Made by a program: the position numbers and the translations under genes. A stretch of DNA of 8,501 nt, from assembly GCA_015654725.1 (NCBI GenBank), contig JAATGI010000158.1:1-8501 (forward strand). Reading direction: 5' to 3'. Positions 1 through 6,341 of the stretch are shown here, one piece after another. Source of the DNA: Rhodospirillales bacterium. GTDB taxonomy: Bacteria > Pseudomonadota > Alphaproteobacteria > ATCC43930 > CGMCC-115725. Positions within the stretch are counted from its first letter, which is position 1, and the number at the start of each line of letters is the position of its first letter. Under the pieces are notes generated by a model. The model did no database searches. It was not told the DNA's origin and saw only the letters and a program-made list of their open reading frames with translations.

Positions 1-401
1 GCATGCTCGGCATCACGATCTGCTACGATCTGCGCTTCCCCGATCTCTATCGCGCGCTGGCACAGGCCGGCGCCTCGTTCCTGTCGATCCCCGCCGCCTT
101 CACCGTGCCGACGGGGCGCGCGCATTGGCATGTTTTGATGCGGGCGCGCGCGATCGAGAATTTCTGCTTCGTCTTCGCCCCGGCGCAAAGCGGCGAACAT
201 GCCGAGGGCCGCAAGACCTACGGCCATTCGCTGATCGTGGCGCCCTGGGGCGAGATTCTGGCCGAGGCCGAGGACGGACCGGGATTCATTACCGCGACGA
301 TCGATCCCGCCAAGGTCGAAGAGGCCCGGCGCGCGGTGCCGTCGCTGTCTCACGACCGCGCTTTCGCTCCGCCGGCGCGAAAACCGCTCGCCGCGAAGTA
401 A
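1..401 (+). CDS. Carbon-nitrogen hydrolase (Nit/omega-amidase type), 3' part
   Basis: This is the C-terminal 132 or so residues of a nitrilase-superfamily amidase, cut by the left window edge. The visible start (Met at position 3) is internal, because it lies just before the catalytic region. The segment ITICYDLRFPDLYR holds the nucleophilic cysteine (codon 21-23); the catalytic Glu and Lys expected upstream lie outside the window. Further along are RARAIENFCFV and the GHSLIVAPWGEIL strand pair, as in Nit1/Nit2-like proteins. Family members hydrolyse amides such as deaminated glutathione or omega-amides of 2-oxo acids in the cytosol; the exact substrate cannot be read here. The TAA stop at 399-401 faces the convergent phasin stop with a 4-bp gap, and no clear terminator lies between them. 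Family confidence is high, substrate confidence low. Confidence 0.9.
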   Translation, partial: MLGITICYDLRFPDLYRALAQAGASFLSIPAAFTVPTGRAHWHVLMRARAIENFCFVFAPAQSGEHAEGRKTYGHSLIVAPWGEILAEAEDGPGFITATIDPAKVEEARRAVPSLSHDRAFAPPARKPLAAK

Positions 402-405
402 GCGG

Positions 406-969
406 CTATAGCGCGAGCGGCCTGGTCAGCGTCGCCAGATTGGCTTCGACGCGGCTGGTCAAGGGCACCAGCGCTTCGCTCGCCAGCCTGAAGCCAAGAT
501 CGGACATGCTGGCCGAGCGTGCCAGCAGACTTTCGATCGAGGATGCCGTAAAGGCGCTGTTGAGATGGATGATCTCGTCGAGATTCTTGGCGTGCATCAG
601 CGCGGTCGCGGCGCGCGCGGCCTGTTCGAGCGATTTGTGTGCATAGCCGATCATTTCCTTGCTGATCGCTTCCAGCCCCTCGGTGACGGCGCCGTTCGCT
701 TTGAGCATGGCGCTAAAGTTGTCGCGGCCCAGCGCGGCCCAATCGCGGTAACTTGGCGGCGATTGGGGTGGCAAGGCTGCAACCGCCGCGACCGGAGCCG
801 GCTGCGGCGAGGCCGAGACGGGCGGCGTCTCGACGGCCGGTGCCGCCTCAAGAGGCGGCGCCGAAACCTGTTCTGGCGCGGCGGGTGGAGCGGCCATGGC
901 GGCGGGCGGGATGGGAGCGGTCAAATTCGAACCGGGCCTGGCTTGGCGCGGTTTTTTAGGTTTGGACAT
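406..969 (-). CDS. Phasin family protein with Ala/Pro-rich N-terminal extension
   Basis: The product is about 187 aa. I chose the ATG at 967-969 (MSKPKKPRQARPGS) because GGAGAG lies 8 bases upstream of it; the same frame stays open to 1089 but the added residues look like untranslated leader. Residues 1-12 are basic, about 15-73 are a Pro/Ala-rich low-complexity linker, and about 74-187 form a helical phasin-like domain (YRDWAALGRDNF, then EMIGYAHKSLEQAARAATAL and later helices). Phasins coat polyhydroxyalkanoate granules and control their size and number. The basic, Ala/Pro-rich tail recalls PhaF/PhaM-like proteins that also touch DNA, which is inference only. It follows the methyltransferase on the same strand after a 116-bp gap, and may have its own promoter there. 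No PHA synthase gene is in the window. Confidence 0.82.
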   Translation of the reverse strand: MSKPKKPRQARPGSNLTAPIPPAAMAAPPAAPEQVSAPPLEAAPAVETPPVSASPQPAPVAAVAALPPQSPPSYRDWAALGRDNFSAMLKANGAVTEGLEAISKEMIGYAHKSLEQAARAATALMHAKNLDEIIHLNSAFTASSIESLLARSASMSDLGFRLASEALVPLTSRVEANLATLTRPLAL

Positions 970-1036
970 CGGGCAGTCTCTCCACGGCGGGCGGCGGCGC
1001 GGGAACCGGTCGGTCCGCGTATGTTGCGCTGCAATA

Positions 1037-1065
1037 TCAATAGGCCCGAAGCGCCGGGGTCGCAA
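1037..1065 (-). promoter_or_regulatory. Weak candidate promoter for the phasin gene
   Basis: Reading leftward, TTGCGA (1060-1065) and TATTGA (1037-1042) are separated by 17 bases inside the 116-bp gap between the methyltransferase and the phasin gene. The match is about 4/6 and 3/6 to the sigma-70 consensus, so this is weak. The phasin gene could instead be transcribed from the methyltransferase promoter. Confidence 0.2.
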
Positions 1066-1085
1066 GTTGTGCGCTGCGAGAAATT

Positions 1086-1640
1086 TCACCGTAGCGGAAC
1101 TCTCGCGGTTTCGCCTTTGACCGCGGCGATGCGCTGCATCATGGCGGGCTTTGGCGTTTCGACCTCGCCCTGCTCGAAGGCGATCACGCTGAGCACGGCC
1201 CCGAACGAATCGAACAGCTCATTGGGCCGGAGGAGAAAGTCCGGATTGGTCGGGCGGCCGAACCGCTCATTGCCCCGCATGAAGGTCTCGTAGATCAACA
1301 CCCCGCCGGGCGCCAACGCGGCGATCAGATCAGAAAACAGCGGCCGGTGCAGATAAAGCGACACGACAATGGCGTCGAAACCGCCGCCCAAGCGCCAGGG
1401 CGCGCCGGTCTCTAAATCCATCGCCACGATCCGGCAACGCGGCTCGGCGCCGAAACTCGCGGCCAGAGCCTCAGTCTCGCGATCGGTCGCGGTGACGTGA
1501 AAGCCGAGTTCGAGCAGGTGGGCGGTATGGCGGCCCTCGCCGGCGGCGAGGTCGAGCACCATGCCGCCGGGCTTGACCAAAGGCAGATGCCGCTTGACCC
1601 AGGCCGAGGGCGGGGCGGAACGGGCGTGGATATTAACCAT
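1086..1640 (-). CDS. Class I SAM-dependent methyltransferase (TehB/UbiG-like fold)
   Basis: The protein is 184 aa. SAM-binding motif I is VLDLAAGEGRHT (residues 28-39), and the acidic residue that normally contacts the ribose hydroxyls is D53 in TATDRETEAL. The segment FDAIVVSLYLHRPL matches motif IV and LAPGGVLIYETF the post-motif strand, followed by GNERFGRPTNPDFLL. It is a small cytosolic methyltransferase with no extra domain. It resembles tellurite-resistance TehB-like annotations, but that name alone does not establish a role, and the methyl acceptor is unknown. The start is ATG at 1638-1640, with GAGGA about 12 bases upstream, a rather long spacing. It is divergent from the DUF1178 gene across 74 bp and precedes the phasin gene on the same strand. 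Confidence 0.88.
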   Translation of the reverse strand: MVNIHARSAPPSAWVKRHLPLVKPGGMVLDLAAGEGRHTAHLLELGFHVTATDRETEALAASFGAEPRCRIVAMDLETGAPWRLGGGFDAIVVSLYLHRPLFSDLIAALAPGGVLIYETFMRGNERFGRPTNPDFLLRPNELFDSFGAVLSVIAFEQGEVETPKPAMMQRIAAVKGETARVPLR

Positions 1641-1714
1641 GTTCGGCGCTCATCCTCGGCCATTGCTAAACGCGAATTATGTTATAAATAAAACACCGAA
1701 AGGACGATCGGCGG
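1641..1714. promoter_or_regulatory. Divergent intergenic region with AT-rich island
   Basis: This 74-bp gap separates the leftward methyltransferase from the rightward DUF1178 gene. Its middle (about 1663-1697) is much more AT-rich than the surroundings and holds TTGCTA at 1663 and TATAAA at 1683, but those two are only 14 bases apart, short for a sigma-70 pair. Promoters for one or both genes probably lie here; I cannot fix the exact hexamers. AAAGGA (1699-1704) is the ribosome-binding site for the rightward gene. Confidence 0.4.
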
Positions 1715-2137
1715 ATGATACGTTTCTCGCTCCATTGCGAGGCCGGGCACGAATTCGAGAGCTGGTTCCGCGACGGCGCGGCGTTCGCGCGCCAGCAAGC
1801 GCGGGGCGAGGTCGCTTGCCCCGAATGCGGCTCGAGCGCGGTCGAAAAGGCGCCGATGGCGCCGCGCCTGGGGCGCTCGCGGGAAGCGGCGGCCGAACCG
1901 CAACGGCCGCCCTCGCCCGCCGAGCTTCAGCACCATTTGCGCGCCCTGCGGCGCCATGTCGAAACCCATTGCGAGCATGTCGGGCCGCGCTTCGCCGACG
2001 AAGCGCGAAAAATTCACCGCGGCGAGGCCGAGCCGCGCGGCATCTATGGCGAGGCGACGCCGCGGGAATCCGAAGCGCTCGCCGATGACGGCATCGAGGT
2101 CGCCCGCATCCCGTGGATACCGTTGAGCGACGCCTGA
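1715..2137 (+). CDS. DUF1178 family protein, putative zinc-ribbon
   Basis: The 140-aa protein has the full DUF1178 layout. An N-terminal MIRFSLHCEAGHEFESWF segment gives C8 and H12, and a CPECGS pair gives C35 and C38, a likely metal-binding knuckle. A charged, Pro-rich middle follows, then a conserved C-terminal block (RKIHRGEAEPRGIYGEAT, then EVARIPWIPL). No biochemical function is established for the family to my knowledge. The start is ATG at 1715 with AAAGGA ten bases upstream. The phosphoglycerate kinase gene follows after 36 bp on the same strand, so co-transcription is likely. In other alphaproteobacteria I recall this gene sitting next to a Nit-type hydrolase. Here the hydrolase is about 1.3 kb away with a leftward gene pair in between. 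Confidence 0.88.
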   Translation: MIRFSLHCEAGHEFESWFRDGAAFARQQARGEVACPECGSSAVEKAPMAPRLGRSREAAAEPQRPPSPAELQHHLRALRRHVETHCEHVGPRFADEARKIHRGEAEPRGIYGEATPRESEALADDGIEVARIPWIPLSDA

Positions 2138-2173
2138 ATCCCAAGAATAAGAAGTCTTCATAAGGGGGGCGCC

Positions 2174-3397
2174 GTGGCCCGTTTCGCGACCATCGACGAT
2201 CTCGACATATCGGGCAAGCGCGTGTTGTTGCGCGCCGATCTGAATGTACCGATGAAAAACGGCGCGGTCGCCGATGCGATGCGGATCGCGCGGCTGGCGC
2301 CGACCATTATCGAGCTCGCGGACAAGGGCGCGCGCGTCGTGGTGATGTCGCATCTCGGCCGCCCCGAGGGCCGACCCGATCCGCGCTATTCGCTGCATCC
2401 GATTCTGCCGGTGCTGCGAGCGGCGCTGGGCGAGCGCCGGCTGCGTTTCGCCGGGGATTGCGTCGGCGCCACGGCCAGCGACGCGGTCGCGGCGCTGAAG
2501 CCCGGTGAAATCTTGCTTCTCGAAAACACCCGTTTCCATCCCGGCGAGGAAGCCAACGATTCGGATTTCGCCAAGGAGCTGGCGGCGCTCGGCGATCTCT
2601 ACGTCAACGATGCGTTTTCGGTATCGCATCGCGCCCATGCCTCGACCGAGGGCGTCGGGCATTTCCTGCCCGCGGCGGCCGGCCGGCTGATGCAGGCCGA
2701 GCTCGACGCCCTCAACCGCGCGCTCGAACACCCGAAACGCCCCAGCATCGCCATCGTCGGGGGCGCCAAGGTTTCGACCAAGCTCGATCTCTTGACCAAT
2801 CTGCTGCGCAAAATCGATGTGCTGGTGATCGGCGGTGCCATGGCTAACACGCTGTTTGCCGCCCAAGGCATCGGCATCGGCGTCTCGCTTTACGAGCGCG
2901 AGATGGTGAGCACGGCGCGCGACATTCTCGCCGCCGCCAAGGCAGACGGGCGGACGCTGCTGTTGCCGGTCGACGCCGTGGTGGCGCGCCGGCTCGAACC
3001 CGGCATGGCCAACGAAATCGTACCAATCGATCAGGTGCCGCGGGACCGCATGATTCTCGATATCGGCCCGCGCACGGTAGCGGCGATCGCGGCCCAACTG
3101 GCGGCGTCGTTCACCCTGGTCTGGAACGGCCCGCTGGGCGCGTTCGAGACCGAGCCGTTCCAGGAAGGCACGCTGGCGGTGGCGCGGGCGGCGGCGGCGT
3201 TGACACGCGAGGGCAAGCTCGTCAGCGTCGCTGGCGGCGGCGACACCGTGGCCGCGCTCGCCATGGCCGGCGTCACCGAGGATTTCACCTATGTCTCGGC
3301 GGCGGGGGGCGCGTTTCTCGAATGGCTCGAGGGCCGCGAGTTGCCGGGCGTCGCCGTGCTGATGAAGCGCGGCCCTCAGCCGAAGAAAAAGACGTAA
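2174..3397 (+). CDS. pgk: Phosphoglycerate kinase
   Basis: This enzyme (EC 2.7.2.3) interconverts 1,3-bisphosphoglycerate + ADP and 3-phosphoglycerate + ATP in cytosolic glycolysis and gluconeogenesis. At 407 aa it is full length. Substrate-side motifs are LLRADLNVP (residues 18-26, with D22 and N24), HLGRPEG (60-66), ENTRF with R120, and HRAHAST with R153. Nucleotide-side motifs are GGAKVSTK (196-203), WNGPLGAFE, GGGDT (354-358) and the SAAGGAFLEWLEG phosphate loop near 375-387. No key residue appears lost. The start is a GTG at 2174, supported by the AAGGGGGG tract just upstream and by the normal N-terminus. DUF1178 lies 36 bp upstream. The usual partners tkt, gap and fba are not in the window. 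The 3' end overlaps the convergent DUF2306-like gene by 22 bp. Confidence 0.98.
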   Translation: MARFATIDDLDISGKRVLLRADLNVPMKNGAVADAMRIARLAPTIIELADKGARVVVMSHLGRPEGRPDPRYSLHPILPVLRAALGERRLRFAGDCVGATASDAVAALKPGEILLLENTRFHPGEEANDSDFAKELAALGDLYVNDAFSVSHRAHASTEGVGHFLPAAAGRLMQAELDALNRALEHPKRPSIAIVGGAKVSTKLDLLTNLLRKIDVLVIGGAMANTLFAAQGIGIGVSLYEREMVSTARDILAAAKADGRTLLLPVDAVVARRLEPGMANEIVPIDQVPRDRMILDIGPRTVAAIAAQLAASFTLVWNGPLGAFETEPFQEGTLAVARAAAALTREGKLVSVAGGGDTVAALAMAGVTEDFTYVSAAGGAFLEWLEGRELPGVAVLMKRGPQPKKKT

Positions 3398-3747
3398 AGC
3401 AGGCGGCCGGGCACGGCCACCGCACCGATGCCGGCGCCGAGCAGGCCGAGATAGGAGCCGATCATGAAGCCGCGATGCATGCGCACATTGCCGCGCCGAA
3501 TCGCGACGATGGCGACCGTGAGCGCGACCAACGTCCAGACCGACAGGATATGGATGTAGCTGAAGCCGTGGCCTTGCGTCAGCGCTTGAATGCCGAAGGA
3601 ACTGCCGGCGGCGGCGACCATGACGGCGACCCAGATCCGTCCCCGCCATCGATGTGGCGGCGTACCCTTGTGGCGCGCCAATTGGACCGCGCCCAAGACC
3701 AGCGCCACCAGCGCGGCGGCGAGATGGATAGCGATAAGCGGCGTCAC
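3376..3747 (-). CDS. Small four-helix membrane protein, DUF2306-like
   Basis: The 123-aa protein is mostly membrane-embedded, with four predicted helices at about residues 4-24, 37-57, 62-83 and 94-118. Between and within them are HRWRGRIW (32-39) and MHRGFM (90-95), which I associate with the DUF2306 family of inner-membrane proteins of unknown function. Single histidines sit in or beside each helical region (H8, H32, H66, H91). The start is a GTG at 3745-3747 with GGGGA seven bases upstream; no better ATG lies nearby. The 3' end overlaps the end of pgk by 22 bp on the opposite strand, and the 5' end is divergent from the Nudix gene across 93 bp. Family assignment is from memory and moderately sure; no function is proposed. 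Confidence 0.78.
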   Translation of the reverse strand: MTPLIAIHLAAALVALVLGAVQLARHKGTPPHRWRGRIWVAVMVAAAGSSFGIQALTQGHGFSYIHILSVWTLVALTVAIVAIRRGNVRMHRGFMIGSYLGLLGAGIGAVAVPGRLLYVFFFG

Positions 3748-3805
3748 CTCGATGTCCCCAATGCGCGGCGCAATCTAGCCGATCGGGCGAGGCGCGGCAC
3801 TCGCC

Positions 3806-3835
3806 TTGTCCGAGGCCGCTGCCCGGTGCTATCCA
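3806..3835 (+). promoter_or_regulatory. Candidate promoter for a leaderless Nudix/liv transcript
   Basis: TTGTCC (3806-3811) and TATCCA (3830-3835, in the context GCTATCC) are 18 bases apart. The -10 element ends only 5 bases before the ATG at 3841, so transcription would begin at or next to the start codon. No Shine-Dalgarno sequence precedes that ATG, which fits a leaderless mRNA. The hexamer matches are partial, so this is tentative. It would be the nearest visible promoter for the liv genes downstream. Confidence 0.3.
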
Positions 3836-3840
3836 TCCTT

Positions 3841-4358
3841 ATGCCCGAAAAGCTCCGCGGCCCGACGCATCGCACCGTTCCCGACGGCGACACGCATGAG
3901 CGCCTGGTGTGCCAGGAATGTGGCTTCATCCATTACCAGAATCCGAAAATCGTGGTCGGCGCGATTGTGTCGTGGGCGACCAATTCTTGCTCTGCCGCCG
4001 CGCCATCGAGCCGCGGCGCGGCTTCTGGACCATGCCGGCGGGCTATCTCGAACTGAACGAGGCGACCCAGGCCGGCGCCATGCGCGAGGCGTGGGAAGAG
4101 GCGCGGGCGCGCATCACCATCGACGGCCTGTTGGCGATCTATGATGTGCCGCGCCTGTCGCAGGTGCAGATTCTCTATCGCGCCCATTTGACCGCGCCCG
4201 AATTCGCGCCAGGCGAGGAAAGCCTCGAGGTGCGGCTCTTCGGTTGGGCGGAAATTCCCTGGCCGGAGCTGGCTTTTCCCTCGGTTCACTGGGCGCTCAA
4301 CCGGTTCCACGATAGCACCGCCACGGGCGATTTCTCCCCCCGCGGCCATATCGCCTGA
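3841..4358 (+). pseudogene. Nudix hydrolase with zinc ribbon, interrupted by a -1 frameshift
   Basis: Two overlapping frames together encode one Nudix protein of about 172 aa. The first frame (from ATG 3841) gives the N-terminus with the CQEC knuckle (C24, C27) and HYQNPKIVVGAIVSW, then runs into nonsense ending at 4056. The second frame resumes with GDQFLLCRRAIEPRRGFWTMPAG and continues to TGA 4356-4358. The switch is at GGG 3974-3976; one added G would restore a continuous reading frame. The Nudix box follows (GYLELNE, then REAWEEARA), with the Glu residues that bind the metal intact and Arg where the consensus has Gly. Relatives hydrolyse nucleoside diphosphate derivatives such as NADH or ADP-ribose. 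Only one Cys pair of the ribbon is visible. The defect may be a real mutation or a sequencing/assembly error. GTG 3972 could in principle start a shorter product. livH starts 2 bp after the stop. Confidence 0.85.
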
Positions 4359-4360
4359 CC

Positions 4361-5242
4361 ATGACCGAAGCGGTTTCGGCGGCGATCAGCATCGCCTTTC
4401 ACGGCCTCGCCTTTGCCATGGTGCTCTATCTGGTCTCGGTCGGCTTGAGCGTGACCATGGGGCTGATGGGCTTCGTCAATCTTGCCCATGGCGTGTTCGC
4501 GGCGGCGGGCGGCTATGTCATGACGACGCTGTTCAACGATTACGGCGTGCCGTTTCCGGCGGCGGCGGCGATCGCGGCGATCGTGGTCGGCGCCGCCAGC
4601 GTGGCGATCGAGCGCACGCTCTATCGCCGCTTCTATGGCGGCGACGAGCTCGATCAGGTGCTGCTCACCATCGCCATCGTCTTCATGTCGGTGGCGGCGG
4701 CGAAATATTTCTGGGGCTCGTCGCAACAACCGATGCACCCGCCGCCTTATCTGAGCGGCCAGATCGAAGTGCTGGGCCGCGATTTCCCGACCTATCGCAG
4801 CTTCATCATCGCTTCCGGCGCGGTGCTGGTAACGCTGTTGTGGTTCGGCCTCGACCGCACCCGGCTCGGCGCCAAGATCAGGGCCTCGGTCGATAACCGG
4901 CGCATGGCGCAGTCGGTCGGGATCGATACCTCGGGGCTGTTCTCTTTCACCTTCGCGCTCGGCACCGGGCTCGCGGCGCTGGGCGGCGCGCTCGGCGCCG
5001 AGCTGTGGCCGATCTTCCCGGGCTACAGCCTCGATCATCTGATCTATTTCCTGATCGTGGTCGCGGTCGGCGGCCTCGGCACTATCCGGGGCCCGTTCTT
5101 CGCGGCGCTGCTCTTGGGCGTCGCCGACACGGCGTTCAAATATCTGCTGCCGGAATTCGGCTCGTTCTTCATCTATGCGCTGACCCTGGCGGTGCTGTTA
5201 TGGCGGCCGAAGGGGCTGTTCGGCCAGATCGGCCGGACATGA
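4361..5242 (+). CDS. livH: Branched-chain amino acid type ABC transporter permease, LivH family
   Basis: The 293-aa protein is an inner-membrane permease of the HAAT class of ABC importers, which take up branched-chain amino acids, other amino acids, urea, amides or aromatic acids. It is hydrophobic throughout, with roughly eight membrane segments. Family motifs include GLSVTMGLMGFVNLAHG near residues 28-44 and the EAA-like coupling region LGAKIRASVDNRRMAQSVGID, which contacts the ATPases. The C-terminal part VVAVGGLGTIRGPFFAALLLG is also typical of LivH. Length is normal for the family. ATG 4361 lies 2 bp after the Nudix stop without a strong ribosome-binding site, so translational coupling is likely. 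It overlaps livM by 4 bp (ATGA). The symbol marks the family role, since the substrate is not shown. Confidence 0.93.
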   Translation: MTEAVSAAISIAFHGLAFAMVLYLVSVGLSVTMGLMGFVNLAHGVFAAAGGYVMTTLFNDYGVPFPAAAAIAAIVVGAASVAIERTLYRRFYGGDELDQVLLTIAIVFMSVAAAKYFWGSSQQPMHPPPYLSGQIEVLGRDFPTYRSFIIASGAVLVTLLWFGLDRTRLGAKIRASVDNRRMAQSVGIDTSGLFSFTFALGTGLAALGGALGAELWPIFPGYSLDHLIYFLIVVAVGGLGTIRGPFFAALLLGVADTAFKYLLPEFGSFFIYALTLAVLLWRPKGLFGQIGRT

Positions 5243-6264
5243 GCGCGGCGGCGACGCCGGCGGCCGTGCCCGAGGCCGTGCGGGCGCTGGCGCGGCGCCA
5301 TCGCTTCCGGGCTTACGAGACGTTGCCTTGGATCGCCGCTATCGGCGGCTATTTCCTGTTCCCCGATTATCTGGCGCTCGGCGCGCAGGTCTTTATCGCC
5401 ATCCTGTTCGCGCTCGCGACCGATTTGATTCTCGGCTACGGCGGAATCATCACGCTCGGCCAGGCCGCCTTTTTCGGCGCCGGCGCCTATGCCTGCGGCT
5501 TGGTGTCGGCGCATGGCTGGGGCGAGCCGCTGAGCCTATTGCTTATCGGCGCGGCGGCGGCGGCGCTGGTGGGATTTCTCTCCGGCTTCGTGGTGTTGCG
5601 CGCCACCGGCCTGACGCAATTGATGCTGACGCTCATTGTCGCCGTGATGCTGCAGGAAGCCGCCAACAAGGCGAACGATCTCACCGGCGGCGCCAACGGC
5701 CTTCAGGGCATGGAGATCTGGCCGATCCTGGGCCTGTTCCCGTTCGATCTCTATGGTGTCGCCGCCTATCTCTACTGCCTCGCCGTGCTGTTCCTGGGCT
5801 GGCTGGTGTTGCGGACTCTGGTGCATTCGCCCTTCGGCCGCTCGCTCACCGGGATTCGCGAAAGCGAGGCGCGCATGAACGCGATCGGCTCGCCGGTGTT
5901 TCGCCGCCGCCTCGCCGCCTATGTGATTTCGGCGGCGCTCGCGGGCGTGGCCGGCGCCTTGGCAGCCGAGACGACGCAGCTCGTGGCGCTCGATGCCTTG
6001 AGCTTCGACCGCTCCGGCGGCGTCGTCATCATGCTGATCGTCGGCGGCATCGGCCGGCTCTATGGCGGCTTCATCGGCGTGCCGCTTTATATGATCGCGC
6101 AGGATCGCTTCGCGGAGATCGATCCGGTCTATTGGTATTTCTGGATCGGGCTGTTTCTGTTGCTGGTGGTGCTGTTCGCGCGCGGCGGCATGATCGGCCT
6201 CGGCGAGACGCTGTGGCGGCGATTGAAATTCATTCCTCTCCGCCCCTGGGGGCGGAGAGGCTAG
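5239..6264 (+). CDS. livM: Branched-chain amino acid type ABC transporter permease, LivM family
   Basis: The second permease is 341 aa. The ATG at 5239 overlaps the livH stop (ATGA), which fixes the start although the frame is open upstream. A short cytoplasmic N-terminus is followed by about eight to ten membrane helices. Diagnostic stretches are ILGYGGIITLGQAAFFGAGAYA near residues 63-84, LTGGANGLQGM, and the coupling loop SPFGRSLTGIRESEARMNAIG. A conserved VVIMLIVGGIGRLYGGFIG segment lies near the C-terminus. It pairs with LivH to form the membrane channel. The C-terminus is odd: the last nine or so residues, ending PLRPWGRRG, and the TAG stop are encoded inside a palindromic repeat starting at 6235. 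The native tail has probably been replaced or trimmed by that repeat. Confidence 0.93.
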   Translation: MSAAATPAAVPEAVRALARRHRFRAYETLPWIAAIGGYFLFPDYLALGAQVFIAILFALATDLILGYGGIITLGQAAFFGAGAYACGLVSAHGWGEPLSLLLIGAAAAALVGFLSGFVVLRATGLTQLMLTLIVAVMLQEAANKANDLTGGANGLQGMEIWPILGLFPFDLYGVAAYLYCLAVLFLGWLVLRTLVHSPFGRSLTGIRESEARMNAIGSPVFRRRLAAYVISAALAGVAGALAAETTQLVALDALSFDRSGGVVIMLIVGGIGRLYGGFIGVPLYMIAQDRFAEIDPVYWYFWIGLFLLLVVLFARGGMIGLGETLWRRLKFIPLRPWGRRG

Positions 6265-6341
6265 GAGAGGTGGGGAAAGAATCGGTGGCCTACGCTCCAC
6301 CTCACCCCGCCCCTCTCCCCCCCAATGGGGCGGAGAGGGGG
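6235..6341. repeat. Double-palindrome repeat element spanning the livM/livG junction
   Basis: Two hairpins share the same arm sequence. The first has 12-bp perfect arms, CCTCTCCGCCCC (6235-6246) and GGGGCGGAGAGG (6249-6260), with a 2-base centre. The second has 14-base arms (6310-6323 and 6327-6340) with one C-C mismatch and the loop AAT. Between them GAGGTGG (6267-6273) pairs with CCACCTC (6297-6303), so the whole region could fold into a compound structure. It resembles GC-rich palindromic repeats I recall as dispersed in proteobacterial genomes. Only this copy is in the window, so dispersal is not shown. It encodes the end of LivM and, in another frame, the N-terminal extension of LivG. 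Confidence 0.85.

Noticed and set aside
970..1089. Longer phasin start at 1089
   Set aside because: The ATG at 967-969 has a well-placed GGAGAG, and the extra residues look like translated non-coding leader.
1682..3649. A 655-codon open frame on the - strand across DUF1178 and pgk
   Set aside because: It is antisense to two clear genes, is rich in Arg/His/Ala as expected for a GC-rich shadow frame, and shows no recognisable domain.
3970..3980. Programmed ribosomal frameshifting in the Nudix gene
   Set aside because: The site lacks a canonical slippery heptamer and this family is not known to me to use frameshifting; a base deletion or sequencing error is simpler.
4090..4112. Arg in place of the conserved Gly in the Nudix box as a loss-of-function sign
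   Set aside because: I recall close zinc-ribbon Nudix relatives in alphaproteobacteria with substitutions at this position, and the metal-binding Glu residues are kept.
5328..6284. Long + strand open frame continuous with livG through most of livM
   Set aside because: The part before about 6285 is the out-of-frame shadow of livM (Arg-rich and without motifs), so a large fusion protein is not supported.
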